Origin: a bacterium
GTDB taxonomy: Bacteria; Auribacterota; Tritonobacteria; UBA1439
NCBI GenBank assembly: GCA_028716845.1
Contig: JAQUPF010000016.1
Coordinates: 1-49,949 of the forward strand
Length of the DNA stretch: 49,949 bases
Direction: 5' to 3'
In this document: piece after piece, positions 37,441 through 45,010 of the stretch
Layout: each line of letters begins with the position of its first letter
How positions within the stretch are numbered: position 1 is the first letter of the stretch
Notes under the pieces: generated by a model
The model's input: the letters and a program-made list of their open reading frames with translations, nothing else
Databases searched by the model: none
What the model was told of the DNA's origin: nothing
Position numbers and translations under genes: made by a program

Positions 37441-37478
37441 AGTGAATCTCCCCGCCCCAAACGGCGGGGAGATTCACT
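37441..37478. promoter_or_regulatory. Perfect 16-bp inverted repeat upstream of the mutase gene
   Basis: AGTGAATCTCCCCGCC (37441-37456) and its exact reverse complement (37463-37478) are separated by CCAAAC. It lies 41 bp before a TATAAT box. No T-run follows, so it could be an operator, an mRNA hairpin or a small repeat element rather than a classical terminator. Confidence 0.55.
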
Positions 37479-37518
37479 GCGGCGCACTTTTCAGGGCCGC
37501 GCCGTCCCCCCCCTCGTG

Positions 37519-37524
37519 TATAAT
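37519..37524 (+). promoter_or_regulatory. -10 box for methylmalonyl-CoA mutase gene
   Basis: A consensus TATAAT lies 16 bp before the ATG at 37541 and just before GGAGG. There is no recognisable -35 at 17 bp, so an activator may be needed, or the box may be fortuitous. Confidence 0.4.
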
Positions 37525-37540
37525 GGCGGCGGAGGCGCGC

Positions 37541-39208
37541 ATGGGCGGCTCTATCTCCGATGCGAAAGAGAAGTGGCGCGAGGGGGCGCTGCGGCGGGCG
37601 ATCGGGAAGATCGGCGAACGGAGGGCGGCGTTCGACACCTCCTCCGGCATTCCCCTCGACGTCCTCTACGCGCCGTCCGACCTGCCGGATTTCGACTACC
37701 TCCGCGACGTCGGCTTCCCCGGCGAATTCCCCTTCACGAGGGGGGTGCAGCCGACCATGTACCGGAGCCGCCTCTGGACGATGCGCCAGTACGCCGGCTT
37801 CGGGAGCGCCGAGGAGTCGAACGAGCGCTACCGGTACCTCCTCGAGCACGGCCAGACGGGGCTCTCCGTCGCCTTCGACCTCCCCACCCAGATCGGCTAC
37901 GACAGCGATCACCCGATGGCCGAGGGGGAGGTCGGGAAGGTCGGCGTCGCGATCGATTCGCTCGCGGACATGGAGACCCTCTTCCGCGGCATCCCGCTCG
38001 ACCGGATCAGCACCTCGATGACCATCAACGCCACCGCGGCGGTCCTCACGGCGATGTACGTCGCCGTCGCCGAGAAGGGGGGCGCGGGCCGGAGGGGGCT
38101 CCGGGGGACGATCCAGAACGACATCCTGAAGGAGTACGTCGCCCGGGGCACCTACATCTTCCCGCCCGGCCCCTCGATGCGGATCGTCACCGACATCATC
38201 TCGTTCTGCACCGCGGAGATGCCGCGCTGGAACGGCATCAGCGTGAGCGGCTACCACATCCGCGAGGCCGGGGCGACCGCCGTCCAGGAGCTCGCCTTCA
38301 CCCTCGCCGACGGCATCGCCTACGTCCAGGCCGCCATCGACGCGGGGCTCGCCGTGGACGCCTTCGCCCCCCGCATCTCCTTCTTCTTCAACGCCCACAG
38401 CAACCTGTTCGAGGAGGTCGCGAAGTTCCGCGCCGCCCGTCGGATGTGGGCGCGCCTCATGCGGGACCGGTTCGGCGCGAGGGACCCCCGCTCCCTCGCC
38501 CTCCGCTTCCACGCCCAGACCGGCGGCTCGACCCTCACCGCCCGGCAGCAGGACAACAACATCGCGCGGGTCACGATCCAGGCCCTCGCCGCCGTCCTCG
38601 GCGGCGCGCAGAGCCTCCACACGAACTCGCGCGACGAGGCGCTCTGCCTCCCCACGGAGGATTCGGTGCGCACCGCGCTCCGCACCCAGCAGATCATCGC
38701 TGAGGAAAGCGGCGCGGCCGACACGGTCGACCCGCTCGGCGGCGCCCCCTTCGTCGAGTGGCTCACCGCGAGGGTCGAGGAGGAGGCCGCCGCCCTGATC
38801 CGGAAGATCGACGCCATCGGCGGGATGCGGCGGGCGATCGAGAGCGGCTTCGTCCAGCGGGAGATCCAGGCGAGCGCCTACGAGTACCAGCGGGCGGTCG
38901 AGGCACGGACGCGGATCGTCGTCGGCCTCAACGAGTACGTCGTGGAGGAGGAGTCCCGCGGCGAGCTCCTGCGCGTCAGGCCCGAGGTCGAGGAGGGGCA
39001 GCGTGCGCGGCTCGCGGGGGTCAGGGCGGCGCGGGACGGCGCGGGGGTCGAGCGGACGCTCGGCCTCGTCGAGCGGGCGGCGCGCGGGACGGACAACCTG
39101 ATGCCGCCGATCATCGACGCCGTGAAGGCGTACGCGACCGTGGGCGAGATCTGCGACCGGCTGCGGGTCGTCTTCGGCGAGCACCGCCCCGAGACCGGCA
39201 TATGCTGA
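37541..39208 (+). CDS. Methylmalonyl-CoA mutase, large (catalytic) subunit
   Basis: This 555-residue catalytic TIM-barrel chain converts (R)-methylmalonyl-CoA and succinyl-CoA into each other with adenosylcobalamin. Key stretches are [30 protein letters not shown], here quoted as TMRQYAGFG, whose Tyr contacts the substrate carboxylate in methylmalonyl enzymes, then [49 protein letters not shown] and [13 protein letters not shown]. The B12-binding domain is absent and is supplied by the separate gene at 39407. The start ATG at 37541 has GGAGG 5 nt upstream; an in-frame upstream extension would translate the palindrome and is rejected. Confidence 0.95.
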   Translation: MGGSISDAKEKWREGALRRAIGKIGERRAAFDTSSGIPLDVLYAPSDLPDFDYLRDVGFPGEFPFTRGVQPTMYRSRLWTMRQYAGFGSAEESNERYRYLLEHGQTGLSVAFDLPTQIGYDSDHPMAEGEVGKVGVAIDSLADMETLFRGIPLDRISTSMTINATAAVLTAMYVAVAEKGGAGRRGLRGTIQNDILKEYVARGTYIFPPGPSMRIVTDIISFCTAEMPRWNGISVSGYHIREAGATAVQELAFTLADGIAYVQAAIDAGLAVDAFAPRISFFFNAHSNLFEEVAKFRAARRMWARLMRDRFGARDPRSLALRFHAQTGGSTLTARQQDNNIARVTIQALAAVLGGAQSLHTNSRDEALCLPTEDSVRTALRTQQIIAEESGAADTVDPLGGAPFVEWLTARVEEEAAALIRKIDAIGGMRRAIESGFVQREIQASAYEYQRAVEARTRIVVGLNEYVVEEESRGELLRVRPEVEEGQRARLAGVRAARDGAGVERTLGLVERAARGTDNLMPPIIDAVKAYATVGEICDRLRVVFGEHRPETGIC

Positions 39209-39231
39209 GCCGCCGAGGAAGGCAGCGGACA

Positions 39232-39372
39232 ATGCACCCATTACCACGGATAATCACGGATCATCGACGGATTCACACGGATCCAACTGCAGCCGAAAGT
39301 TGAAAGACAAAGGCCGAGCGGTAACATCATGGATCTTCGATAATCCGTGGAAATCCGCGGTATAGCAGCGGC
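39232..39372. repeat. Degenerate intergenic repeat patch 5 with inverted ends
   Basis: This patch begins ACCACGGATAATCACGGATC and ends AATCCGTGGAAATCCGCGGT, an imperfect inverted repeat. The internal text ACACGGATCCAACTGCAGCCG matches the end of patch 4 closely. No gene is seen in this gap. Confidence 0.7.
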
Positions 39373-39406
39373 GTCCCATGCCGCTCCTCGGCATTGTGAG
39401 GGGGAG

Positions 39407-39799
39407 ATGAAGAAGCCGATACGGGTGCTCATCGCCAAGCCGGGCCTCGACGGTCACGACCGCGGGGCGATCGTCGTCGCCCACGCCCTCCGGGACGCCG
39501 GCTTCGAGGTCATCTACACCGGCATCCGCCAGACGCCCGAGCAGATCGCCGCGACGGCGGTGCAGGAGGACGTTCGCGCGGTCGGCCTGAGCTGCCTCTC
39601 CGGCGCCCACCTGCGGCTCTTCCCGCGCGTGGTGGAGATCCTTCGGGAGAAGGGCGCGGGCGACATCCTCGTCTTCGGCGGCGGCATCGTGCCCGAGGAG
39701 GACATCCCCCGCCTGAAGGAGGCCGGCATCGCCGCCGTTTTCGGGCCCGGCACGATGACCGCGGAGATCATCGATTATCTTCGAAGATCAATCACATGA
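39407..39799 (+). CDS. Methylmalonyl-CoA mutase, small (cobalamin-binding) subunit
   Basis: This 130-residue B12-binding domain has the DxHxxG motif in [10 protein letters not shown] (His17 is the lower axial cobalt ligand), the Ser/Leu strand LSCLSGAHL, and the nucleotide-tail pocket [12 protein letters not shown]. It pairs with the catalytic chain encoded immediately upstream to form the two-subunit mutase seen in archaea and many anaerobes. The ATG at 39407, with GGGGAG just before it, is preferred to an in-frame ATG at 39347 that lies inside repeat patch 5. Confidence 0.94.
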   Translation: MKKPIRVLIAKPGLDGHDRGAIVVAHALRDAGFEVIYTGIRQTPEQIAATAVQEDVRAVGLSCLSGAHLRLFPRVVEILREKGAGDILVFGGGIVPEEDIPRLKEAGIAAVFGPGTMTAEIIDYLRRSIT

Positions 39800-39870
39800 C
39801 CGGAGATTCCGGATGAGCCCATTATCCTTCTCCTTTTCAACCGGAGGATTGATTCCATAGGACCCTCCAC

Positions 39871-39889
39871 GCCCGCCTCGAAGGCGGGC
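39871..39889 (+). promoter_or_regulatory. GC-rich hairpin upstream of meaB
   Basis: A perfect 8-bp stem GCCCGCCT/AGGCGGGC with a CGA loop ends 19 bp before the meaB ATG. It could end the mutase transcript (no T-run) or mask the meaB translation start, which has no clear ribosome-binding site. Confidence 0.4.
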
Positions 39890-39908
39890 TTCCGGGACGA
39901 TCATCGTC

Positions 39909-40838
39909 ATGGGACTTGCCGCTGCCATAGCGAACGGCGACGCGCGGGCCGCGAGCCGCCTCCTCTCCTGGATCGAGGACGGCGACCGCCGCGCCGCGGC
40001 CGAGCTGAAGGAGCTCTACCGCCTTCCCGCCCCCTCCTCCGTCCTCGGCCTGACGGGGCCGCCGGGCGCCGGCAAGAGCACGATCGCCGACGCGCTCGTC
40101 GGGCGGTACCGCGCGCGCGGCGAGCGGGTGGGCGTCCTGGCCGTTGATCCGTCGAGCCCGATCAGCGGCGGGGCGGTGCTCGGCGACCGCATCCGGATGC
40201 AGCGGCACGCGACGGACGGCGGCGTCTTCATCCGGAGCATGGCGAGCCGCAGCTGGCCGGGGGGGCTGAGCCGGGCGGCGGCCGACGCGGTGCGCGTCCT
40301 CGCGGCGCACGGGTGCCGGACGGTCATCGTGGAAACCGTCGGCACCGGCCAGGGCGAGGTGGACGTGACGCGGATCGCCGACACCGTCGTCCTCGTCTGC
40401 ACGCCGGCGGCGGGCGACAAGATCCAGGCGATCAAGGCGGGGGTGCTGGAGATCGCCGACATCGTCGCCCTGAACAAGGACGACCTCCCGGACGCCGACG
40501 TCGCGGCCCGGTCGATCGAGACGGCGTTTCGGATGCGTCCGCCGGGCGGCTGGCGCGTCCCCCTCGTCCGGACGAGGGCGCGGGACGGCGAGGGAATCGG
40601 GGGGCTCGCGTCGGCGATCGAGCGGCACGGACGGTTCATCGCCGGGGGAGGCATCCTCGGTCGAAAGCGGCTCGCGAACGCCGCGCACCACCTCCGCTCG
40701 ATCGTGCGGGAACGGCTCCTCGAGAAGATCGCCGCCCGCCTGCCGGACGACCGGGAGATGGAGCGCCGCGCGGCGCGCCTCCTCGACGGCTCGATCGATC
40801 CCTATTCACTGGCGGAGGAAATCATCGAGTCGCTCTGA
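39909..40838 (+). CDS. meaB: MeaB/ArgK-type G3E GTPase, methylmalonyl-CoA mutase chaperone
   Basis: This 309-residue P-loop GTPase protects and reloads the B12 cofactor of methylmalonyl-CoA mutase. It has Walker A GLTGPPGAGKSTIAD (GPPGAGKS at 50-57), VLAVDPSSPISGGAVLGDRIRM (switch region), VETVGTGQGEVDV (G3 region, where most relatives have GVGQSE) and the base-recognition NKDD in ADIVALNKDDLP. The C-terminal helical dimerisation segment ends at the normal length. Its position directly after the mutase subunits supports the assignment. It is the only gene in this run not separated from its predecessor by a repeat patch. Confidence 0.95.
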   Translation: MGLAAAIANGDARAASRLLSWIEDGDRRAAAELKELYRLPAPSSVLGLTGPPGAGKSTIADALVGRYRARGERVGVLAVDPSSPISGGAVLGDRIRMQRHATDGGVFIRSMASRSWPGGLSRAAADAVRVLAAHGCRTVIVETVGTGQGEVDVTRIADTVVLVCTPAAGDKIQAIKAGVLEIADIVALNKDDLPDADVAARSIETAFRMRPPGGWRVPLVRTRARDGEGIGGLASAIERHGRFIAGGGILGRKRLANAAHHLRSIVRERLLEKIAARLPDDREMERRAARLLDGSIDPYSLAEEIIESL

Positions 40839-40869
40839 ACCCCCGCCCCTCGGGCGGCCCATGGACAAT

Positions 40870-41025
40870 GGAATCCTCACCACGGATTGCCACGGATCAT
40901 TGACGGCTATTCACGGATCGAGGAGCGGCAGTTCGTCGTTCGCATCTCGTATTTCGCGCCTCGCTGCATTTTGATCCGTGGTGATCAGCAATAATCCGCG
41001 TCCATCCGTGGTAGATTAGTGCATC
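40870..41025. repeat. Degenerate intergenic repeat patch 6 with inverted ends
   Basis: This patch opens CACCACGGATTGCCACGGATC and closes with GATCCGTGGTGATCAGCAAT and TCCATCCGTGGTAG. The centre carries the TTCGCATCTCGTATTTCGC unit found in patches 1 and 3. Opening and closing arms are imperfect inverted repeats. Confidence 0.75.
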
Positions 41026-41068
41026 ACGCGCGGGATGCGGGCTGTGGCGAGAGAGGAGGTTCACCGGG

Positions 41069-41470
41069 ATGATCAGGAAGATCGACCACATCGGGATCGC
41101 CGTGACGAGCATCGGCGAGGTGCTGCCCCTCTACACGGAGATCCTCGGCCTCCCCCACCTCGGCACCGAGGAGGTGCCGGAGCAGAAGGTGCGCGTCGCG
41201 ATGGTGAAGGCCGGCGAGGTGAAGATCGAGCTCCTCGAGGCGCTCACGCCCGACAGCCCGATCGCGAAGTTCATCCGGGAACGCGGGGAGGGGATCCACC
41301 ACATCGCCCTGCGGACGGACGACATCAGGGGGGCGCTCGCCCGCCTCAAGGCCGCCGGCCTGCGCCTCATCCACGAGGAGCCGGGGACGCGCGGCGGCGA
41401 GTACGCGATCGCCTTCATCCACCCCCGCTCGACCCGCCGCGTCCTCATCGAACTCTGCGAGCGCTCCTGA
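41069..41470 (+). CDS. mce: Methylmalonyl-CoA epimerase
   Basis: This 133-residue glyoxalase/VOC-fold protein interconverts (S)- and (R)-methylmalonyl-CoA. Metal ligands are His7 in KIDHIGIAV, His84 region in GIHHIALRTDD and the C-terminal Glu in VLIELCE. Other family features are LPHLGTEEVPEQKVRVAM and VKIELLEALTPDSPIAKFI. A GAGGAGG site lies about 10 nt upstream of the ATG. Together with the mutase and MeaB it completes the succinyl-CoA/methylmalonyl-CoA section of the pathway. Confidence 0.95.
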   Translation: MIRKIDHIGIAVTSIGEVLPLYTEILGLPHLGTEEVPEQKVRVAMVKAGEVKIELLEALTPDSPIAKFIRERGEGIHHIALRTDDIRGALARLKAAGLRLIHEEPGTRGGEYAIAFIHPRSTRRVLIELCERS

Positions 41471-41507
41471 GCGGCGGCCCCCCGCATCCGCTCGGTCATC
41501 ATGCGCC

Positions 41508-41620
41508 GCTCACCGCGGTTCTCCACTGATCATTGACGGACATGCGCGGATTGTTCCCCCGCAATATCCGCGCTGATCCGTGATCATCCGTGTTCATCCG
41601 CGGTGGATTGGTGCTTCTAA
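41508..41620. repeat. Degenerate intergenic repeat patch 7 with inverted ends
   Basis: The left arm CTCACCGCGGTTCTCCACTG and right arm GTGTTCATCCGCGGTGGATT form an imperfect long hairpin, with GATCATTGACGG and CCGTGATCATCCG between them. This is the clearest example of the palindromic layout. The remaining gap up to 41721 has only a weak TAGGAT box (41690-41695). Confidence 0.7.
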
Positions 41621-41721
41621 TCCGCGGCTGAAAACAACGCGGGTGCACGGCGGCCCGCCAATCCGCTGGACTGCCGGACCCGGCTCCGGTAGGATAGTGC
41701 GTCCCGAAAGGGGGGGCTCGA

Positions 41722-43575
41722 ATGCCATACGGGTTCTGGGGGAGGATGCTGACCGTCGATCTGACGACGGGCGCGCTCGGCGAGCTGTCCGTGCGCGAGG
41801 ATGACGCGAGGAACTATTTCCTCGGGAGCGGCCTCGCGGCGAGGATCCTCTCCGACGGCCTGGACGTCGCCCGCGACCCGCTCGATCCCGCGAGCCCGCT
41901 CCTCTTCATCCGGGGCCTCATGAACGGCATCACGCTCCCCGGCTGCAGCAAGTTCAACGTCTGCGCCCGCTCGCCGCTCACCGGCATCTGGGGGGAGTCG
42001 GCGGCGGGGGGCCATTTCCACCAGCAGTTCACCGCGACCGGCTGGGACGGCGTCCTCTTCACCGGCGCCTCGCCGGGGCCGGTGTACCTGTGGATCGATG
42101 ACGACACGGCCGAGCTTCGCGACGCCTCCCGCCTCTGGGGCCTCGACACCTTCGAGACCGAGGAACGGCTGAAGGCCGAGACGGGCGGGAAGGCAATCGT
42201 CGCCTGCATCGGCCCCGCCGGCGAGCGGGGCGTGAAGTTCGCCTCCATCATGTTCGACGGGATCGTCGCGCGCGCCGCGGGGCGCTGCGGGATGGGGACC
42301 GTGATGGGGTCGAAGCGGCTGAAGGCGGTCGTCGTCCGCGGGACGAGGAAACTCCCGCTCGCCGACCCCGAGGGGCTCAAGGGGGAGCTGAAGGGGCAGA
42401 TCCCCGTCATGATGGAGGCGACGAAGGGTCTGCGGGATTTCTCGACGGCGGGCGGGATCGAGGCGGTCGAGCTCCACGGCGACCTCCCGATCAGGAACTG
42501 GTACCTGGGATCATGGAGAGAGGCGACGCGCAAGATCGCCGGCCAGGCGTTCATCCCGAAGACGCTCGACCGCCACTACGCCTGCTACGGCTGCCCCATC
42601 CGCTGTGCGAAGATCATCCGGGTGGACGCGGGCCCGTACGCGCCGCTCCACGGCCACGCCCCCGAGTACGAGACGCTCGCCGGCTTCGGGGCGATGTGCC
42701 TCGTCGACGACTACGAGGCCATCATGGCGGCGAACGAGCGCTGCAACCGCCTCGGCATGGACACCATCTCCTGCTCCGCGGCCGTCGCCTTCGCCATCGA
42801 GTGCGCCGACCGGGGCGCCGTCGGCCCGGCCGAGACGGGCGGCACCGCCCTCTCGTGGGGCAACGGCCCGGCGGTGGTCGAGCTCGTCTCCCGCATCGGC
42901 GCCCGGGACGGGGAGTTCGCCTCGCTCCTCGGCGAGGGCGTGCGGGCGGCCTCGGAGCGGATCGGGAAGGGTTCCGCCGGGTGGGCGGTCCACACGAAGG
43001 GGCTCGAATACGCCTACCACGACCCCCGCGCCTTCACCTCCATGGCGGCGAACTACGCCACCGCGAACCGCGGCGCCTGCCACCTCGAGGCGCTCTCCTA
43101 CTTCCTCGGACGCGGCATCCCGCTCGCCGACATGGGCTACACGACCCCGCCCGACCCGCACTCGAACGAGGGAAAGGGGAGGATCTGCTACGACACCCAG
43201 AACTACCAGGGCCTCTTCAACCCGCTCGGCCTCTGCAAATTCCTCTTCCTCGCCCGCGTCGGCCCGCGCTGGATCAGCGGCTGGCTCAACCGGATCACCG
43301 GATGGGACACGACGATGGAGGAGATCCTCCGCACCTCCGAGCGCCTCATCAACCTGAAGCGGATGTACAACGTCCGGCTCGGCGTCCGCCGGAAGGACGA
43401 CATCCTCCCGCCGCGCCTCGCGACGCACGCCCGCCCCGACGGCGGCGCCGCCGGCGTCCTCCCGGACCTGGAGAGGATGCGCGCCGAGCTCTACGCCCTC
43501 CGCGGCTGGGACGCCGACGGCGTCCCCACCCCCGAAACCCTCGCCCGCCTCGGCCTCGAGCCGCTCACCTCCTGA
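41722..43575 (+). CDS. Aldehyde ferredoxin oxidoreductase (tungsten/molybdenum)
   Basis: This 617-residue AOR-family enzyme oxidises aldehydes to acids, or reduces acids, with ferredoxin. The N-terminal domain (YGFWGRMLTVDLTTGALGEL, NYFLGSGLAARIL, GESAAGGHFHQQF) binds the pterin cofactor. Iron-sulfur ligands are in CYGCPIRC (~288-295), with a further Cys in LGLCKFLF (~505). EYETLAGFGAMCLVDD and DTISCSAAVAFAIE are family signatures. A GGGGGGG run lies 6 nt before the ATG. Substrate is not predictable. Its place after the methylmalonyl-CoA genes may point to oxidation of a short-chain aldehyde or reductive acid metabolism. Confidence 0.95.
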   Translation: MPYGFWGRMLTVDLTTGALGELSVREDDARNYFLGSGLAARILSDGLDVARDPLDPASPLLFIRGLMNGITLPGCSKFNVCARSPLTGIWGESAAGGHFHQQFTATGWDGVLFTGASPGPVYLWIDDDTAELRDASRLWGLDTFETEERLKAETGGKAIVACIGPAGERGVKFASIMFDGIVARAAGRCGMGTVMGSKRLKAVVVRGTRKLPLADPEGLKGELKGQIPVMMEATKGLRDFSTAGGIEAVELHGDLPIRNWYLGSWREATRKIAGQAFIPKTLDRHYACYGCPIRCAKIIRVDAGPYAPLHGHAPEYETLAGFGAMCLVDDYEAIMAANERCNRLGMDTISCSAAVAFAIECADRGAVGPAETGGTALSWGNGPAVVELVSRIGARDGEFASLLGEGVRAASERIGKGSAGWAVHTKGLEYAYHDPRAFTSMAANYATANRGACHLEALSYFLGRGIPLADMGYTTPPDPHSNEGKGRICYDTQNYQGLFNPLGLCKFLFLARVGPRWISGWLNRITGWDTTMEEILRTSERLINLKRMYNVRLGVRRKDDILPPRLATHARPDGGAAGVLPDLERMRAELYALRGWDADGVPTPETLARLGLEPLTS

Positions 43576-43595
43576 TCCGCCGCGGGGACGCAATG

Positions 43596-43640
43596 AACCC
43601 CGCACCACTGATCCGCGGTAGCTTCTTCCATTTGATGCGC
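43596..43640. repeat. Short remnant of intergenic repeat (patch 8)
   Basis: CGCACCACTGATCCGCGGTAG resembles fused end arms of the larger patches. It lies in the 109-bp gap before the NCS1 gene. TTGCGC (43648) and a weak TACCAT could be its promoter. Confidence 0.45.
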
Positions 43641-43684
43641 GGCGGATTGCGCCCGGCCGCGGGGCTGTGGTACCATCCGGCGCC

Positions 43685-44992
43685 ATGGCGCGCGTCGATC
43701 CGGACTATCCGCTCAGGCCCGTCCCCCCCGGGGCGCGGAAGGGACTCGCCTCGATCACCGTCGTCCTCCTCGGCTTCACCTTCTTCTACGCAACGATGTA
43801 CGCCGGCGCCCGGGTCGGCTCGTCGTTCCGGTACTGGCCCGACCTCTACCTCGTCCTCGCCACGGGAAGCGTCATCCTGGGCGTCTACGTCGCCGCCCTC
43901 TCCGCCCTCGGCGCGCGGACCGGGCTGACGACGGTGCTCCTCGCCCGCTCAACCTTCGGCGAGTGGGGCTCGAAGGCGACCGACGTCATCCTCGGCGGCA
44001 CGCAGCTCGGCTGGTTCGGCGTCACGGTCGCCCTGATGGCGAAGCCGTTCACGGCGTGGCTCCACGAGGCGGGGATCATCCAGGCCGGCTGGGACAACCG
44101 CGCCATGATGGTCTCGGTCTGCCTCCTCTGGGCGTTCTGCCACAGCCTCACGGCGTACTACGGCTACCGCGGCATGGAGGCCCTCTCCTTCGTCGCCGTC
44201 CCCCTCATCCTCGTCCTCGGCTGCCTCATGGCGGCGCGGGCGTTCGCCGACGCCGGCGCCGCCTTCGGGGGGATGGCGCGGATCCCCGTCACGGGCGCGC
44301 TCGGCTTCGGCAGCGCCATGACGCTGATCGTGGGGACATTCGCGAGCGGCGGGACGCAGGCGCCCAACTGGGCGCGCTTCGCCCGGTCGCCCCGCGCGGC
44401 GTTCTGGGCGAGCATCATCTCCTTCCTCGTCGGGAACGGCCTCATGCTCTGGTTCGGCGCCGTCGGCGGGAACGTCTACAACCAGCCGGACTTCGCCGAG
44501 GTGCTCAAGATCCAGGGCTTCCTGGGCCTCGGCCTCCTCCTCCTCGTCCTGAACGTCTGGACGACGAACGACAACGCCGCCTACGCCTTCAGCGTCGCGG
44601 CGGCGAACATGTTCCGCCTCCCGCGGAAGCGGCCGTTCATCATCGTCTGCGGCGCGGTCGGGTTCCTCGTCGCCATCAGCGGCGCCTACGACATCGTCTA
44701 CGCGTGGATGGCGGCGATGGGCATCCTCATCCCCCCCGTCGGCGGCGCGATCCTCGGCGACTATCTCCTGGCCCGGCGGGGCGACCCGCCGCGGCCGGAG
44801 GAGGGCCGCGACGCGCGATTCCGGCCGGCGGGGATCATCGGCTTCCTCCTCGGCGTCGGGGCGGCGTACGCGAGCGAGCGGGGCGGCGTCCCGATCCCGC
44901 CGCTGAACGGCATCGTCGTGAGCGCCCTCTCGACCGCCCTCCTCCACCGGCGCTTCGCGGGGTCCGGCACGGGGGCGCACGCGGAGGCGTGA
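43685..44992 (+). CDS. NCS1-family nucleobase/cytosine-type permease
   Basis: This 435-residue permease has about 12 predicted membrane helices. NCS1/CodB features are TLVLLARSTFGEWGS-like and TQLGWFGVTVALMAKPF segments in the first half, FASGGTQAPNWARFARSPR in the middle loop, and NVWTTNDNAAYAFSVAAANMF, which is characteristic of cytosine/purine symporters. It would import a nucleobase or related compound such as allantoin or hydantoin. The ATG at 43685 (MARVDPDYPLRPVP) matches the usual short cytosolic N-terminus; GTG at 43667 is an alternative. It is convergent with the glutamate-synthase-like gene, with an 18-bp gap. Its closeness to fdrA/DUF1116 genes suggests purine-type nitrogen use. 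Confidence 0.9.
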   Translation: MARVDPDYPLRPVPPGARKGLASITVVLLGFTFFYATMYAGARVGSSFRYWPDLYLVLATGSVILGVYVAALSALGARTGLTTVLLARSTFGEWGSKATDVILGGTQLGWFGVTVALMAKPFTAWLHEAGIIQAGWDNRAMMVSVCLLWAFCHSLTAYYGYRGMEALSFVAVPLILVLGCLMAARAFADAGAAFGGMARIPVTGALGFGSAMTLIVGTFASGGTQAPNWARFARSPRAAFWASIISFLVGNGLMLWFGAVGGNVYNQPDFAEVLKIQGFLGLGLLLLVLNVWTTNDNAAYAFSVAAANMFRLPRKRPFIIVCGAVGFLVAISGAYDIVYAWMAAMGILIPPVGGAILGDYLLARRGDPPRPEEGRDARFRPAGIIGFLLGVGAAYASERGGVPIPPLNGIVVSALSTALLHRRFAGSGTGAHAEA

Positions 44993-45010
44993 GGCGCGGC
45001 GACGGGCGGA

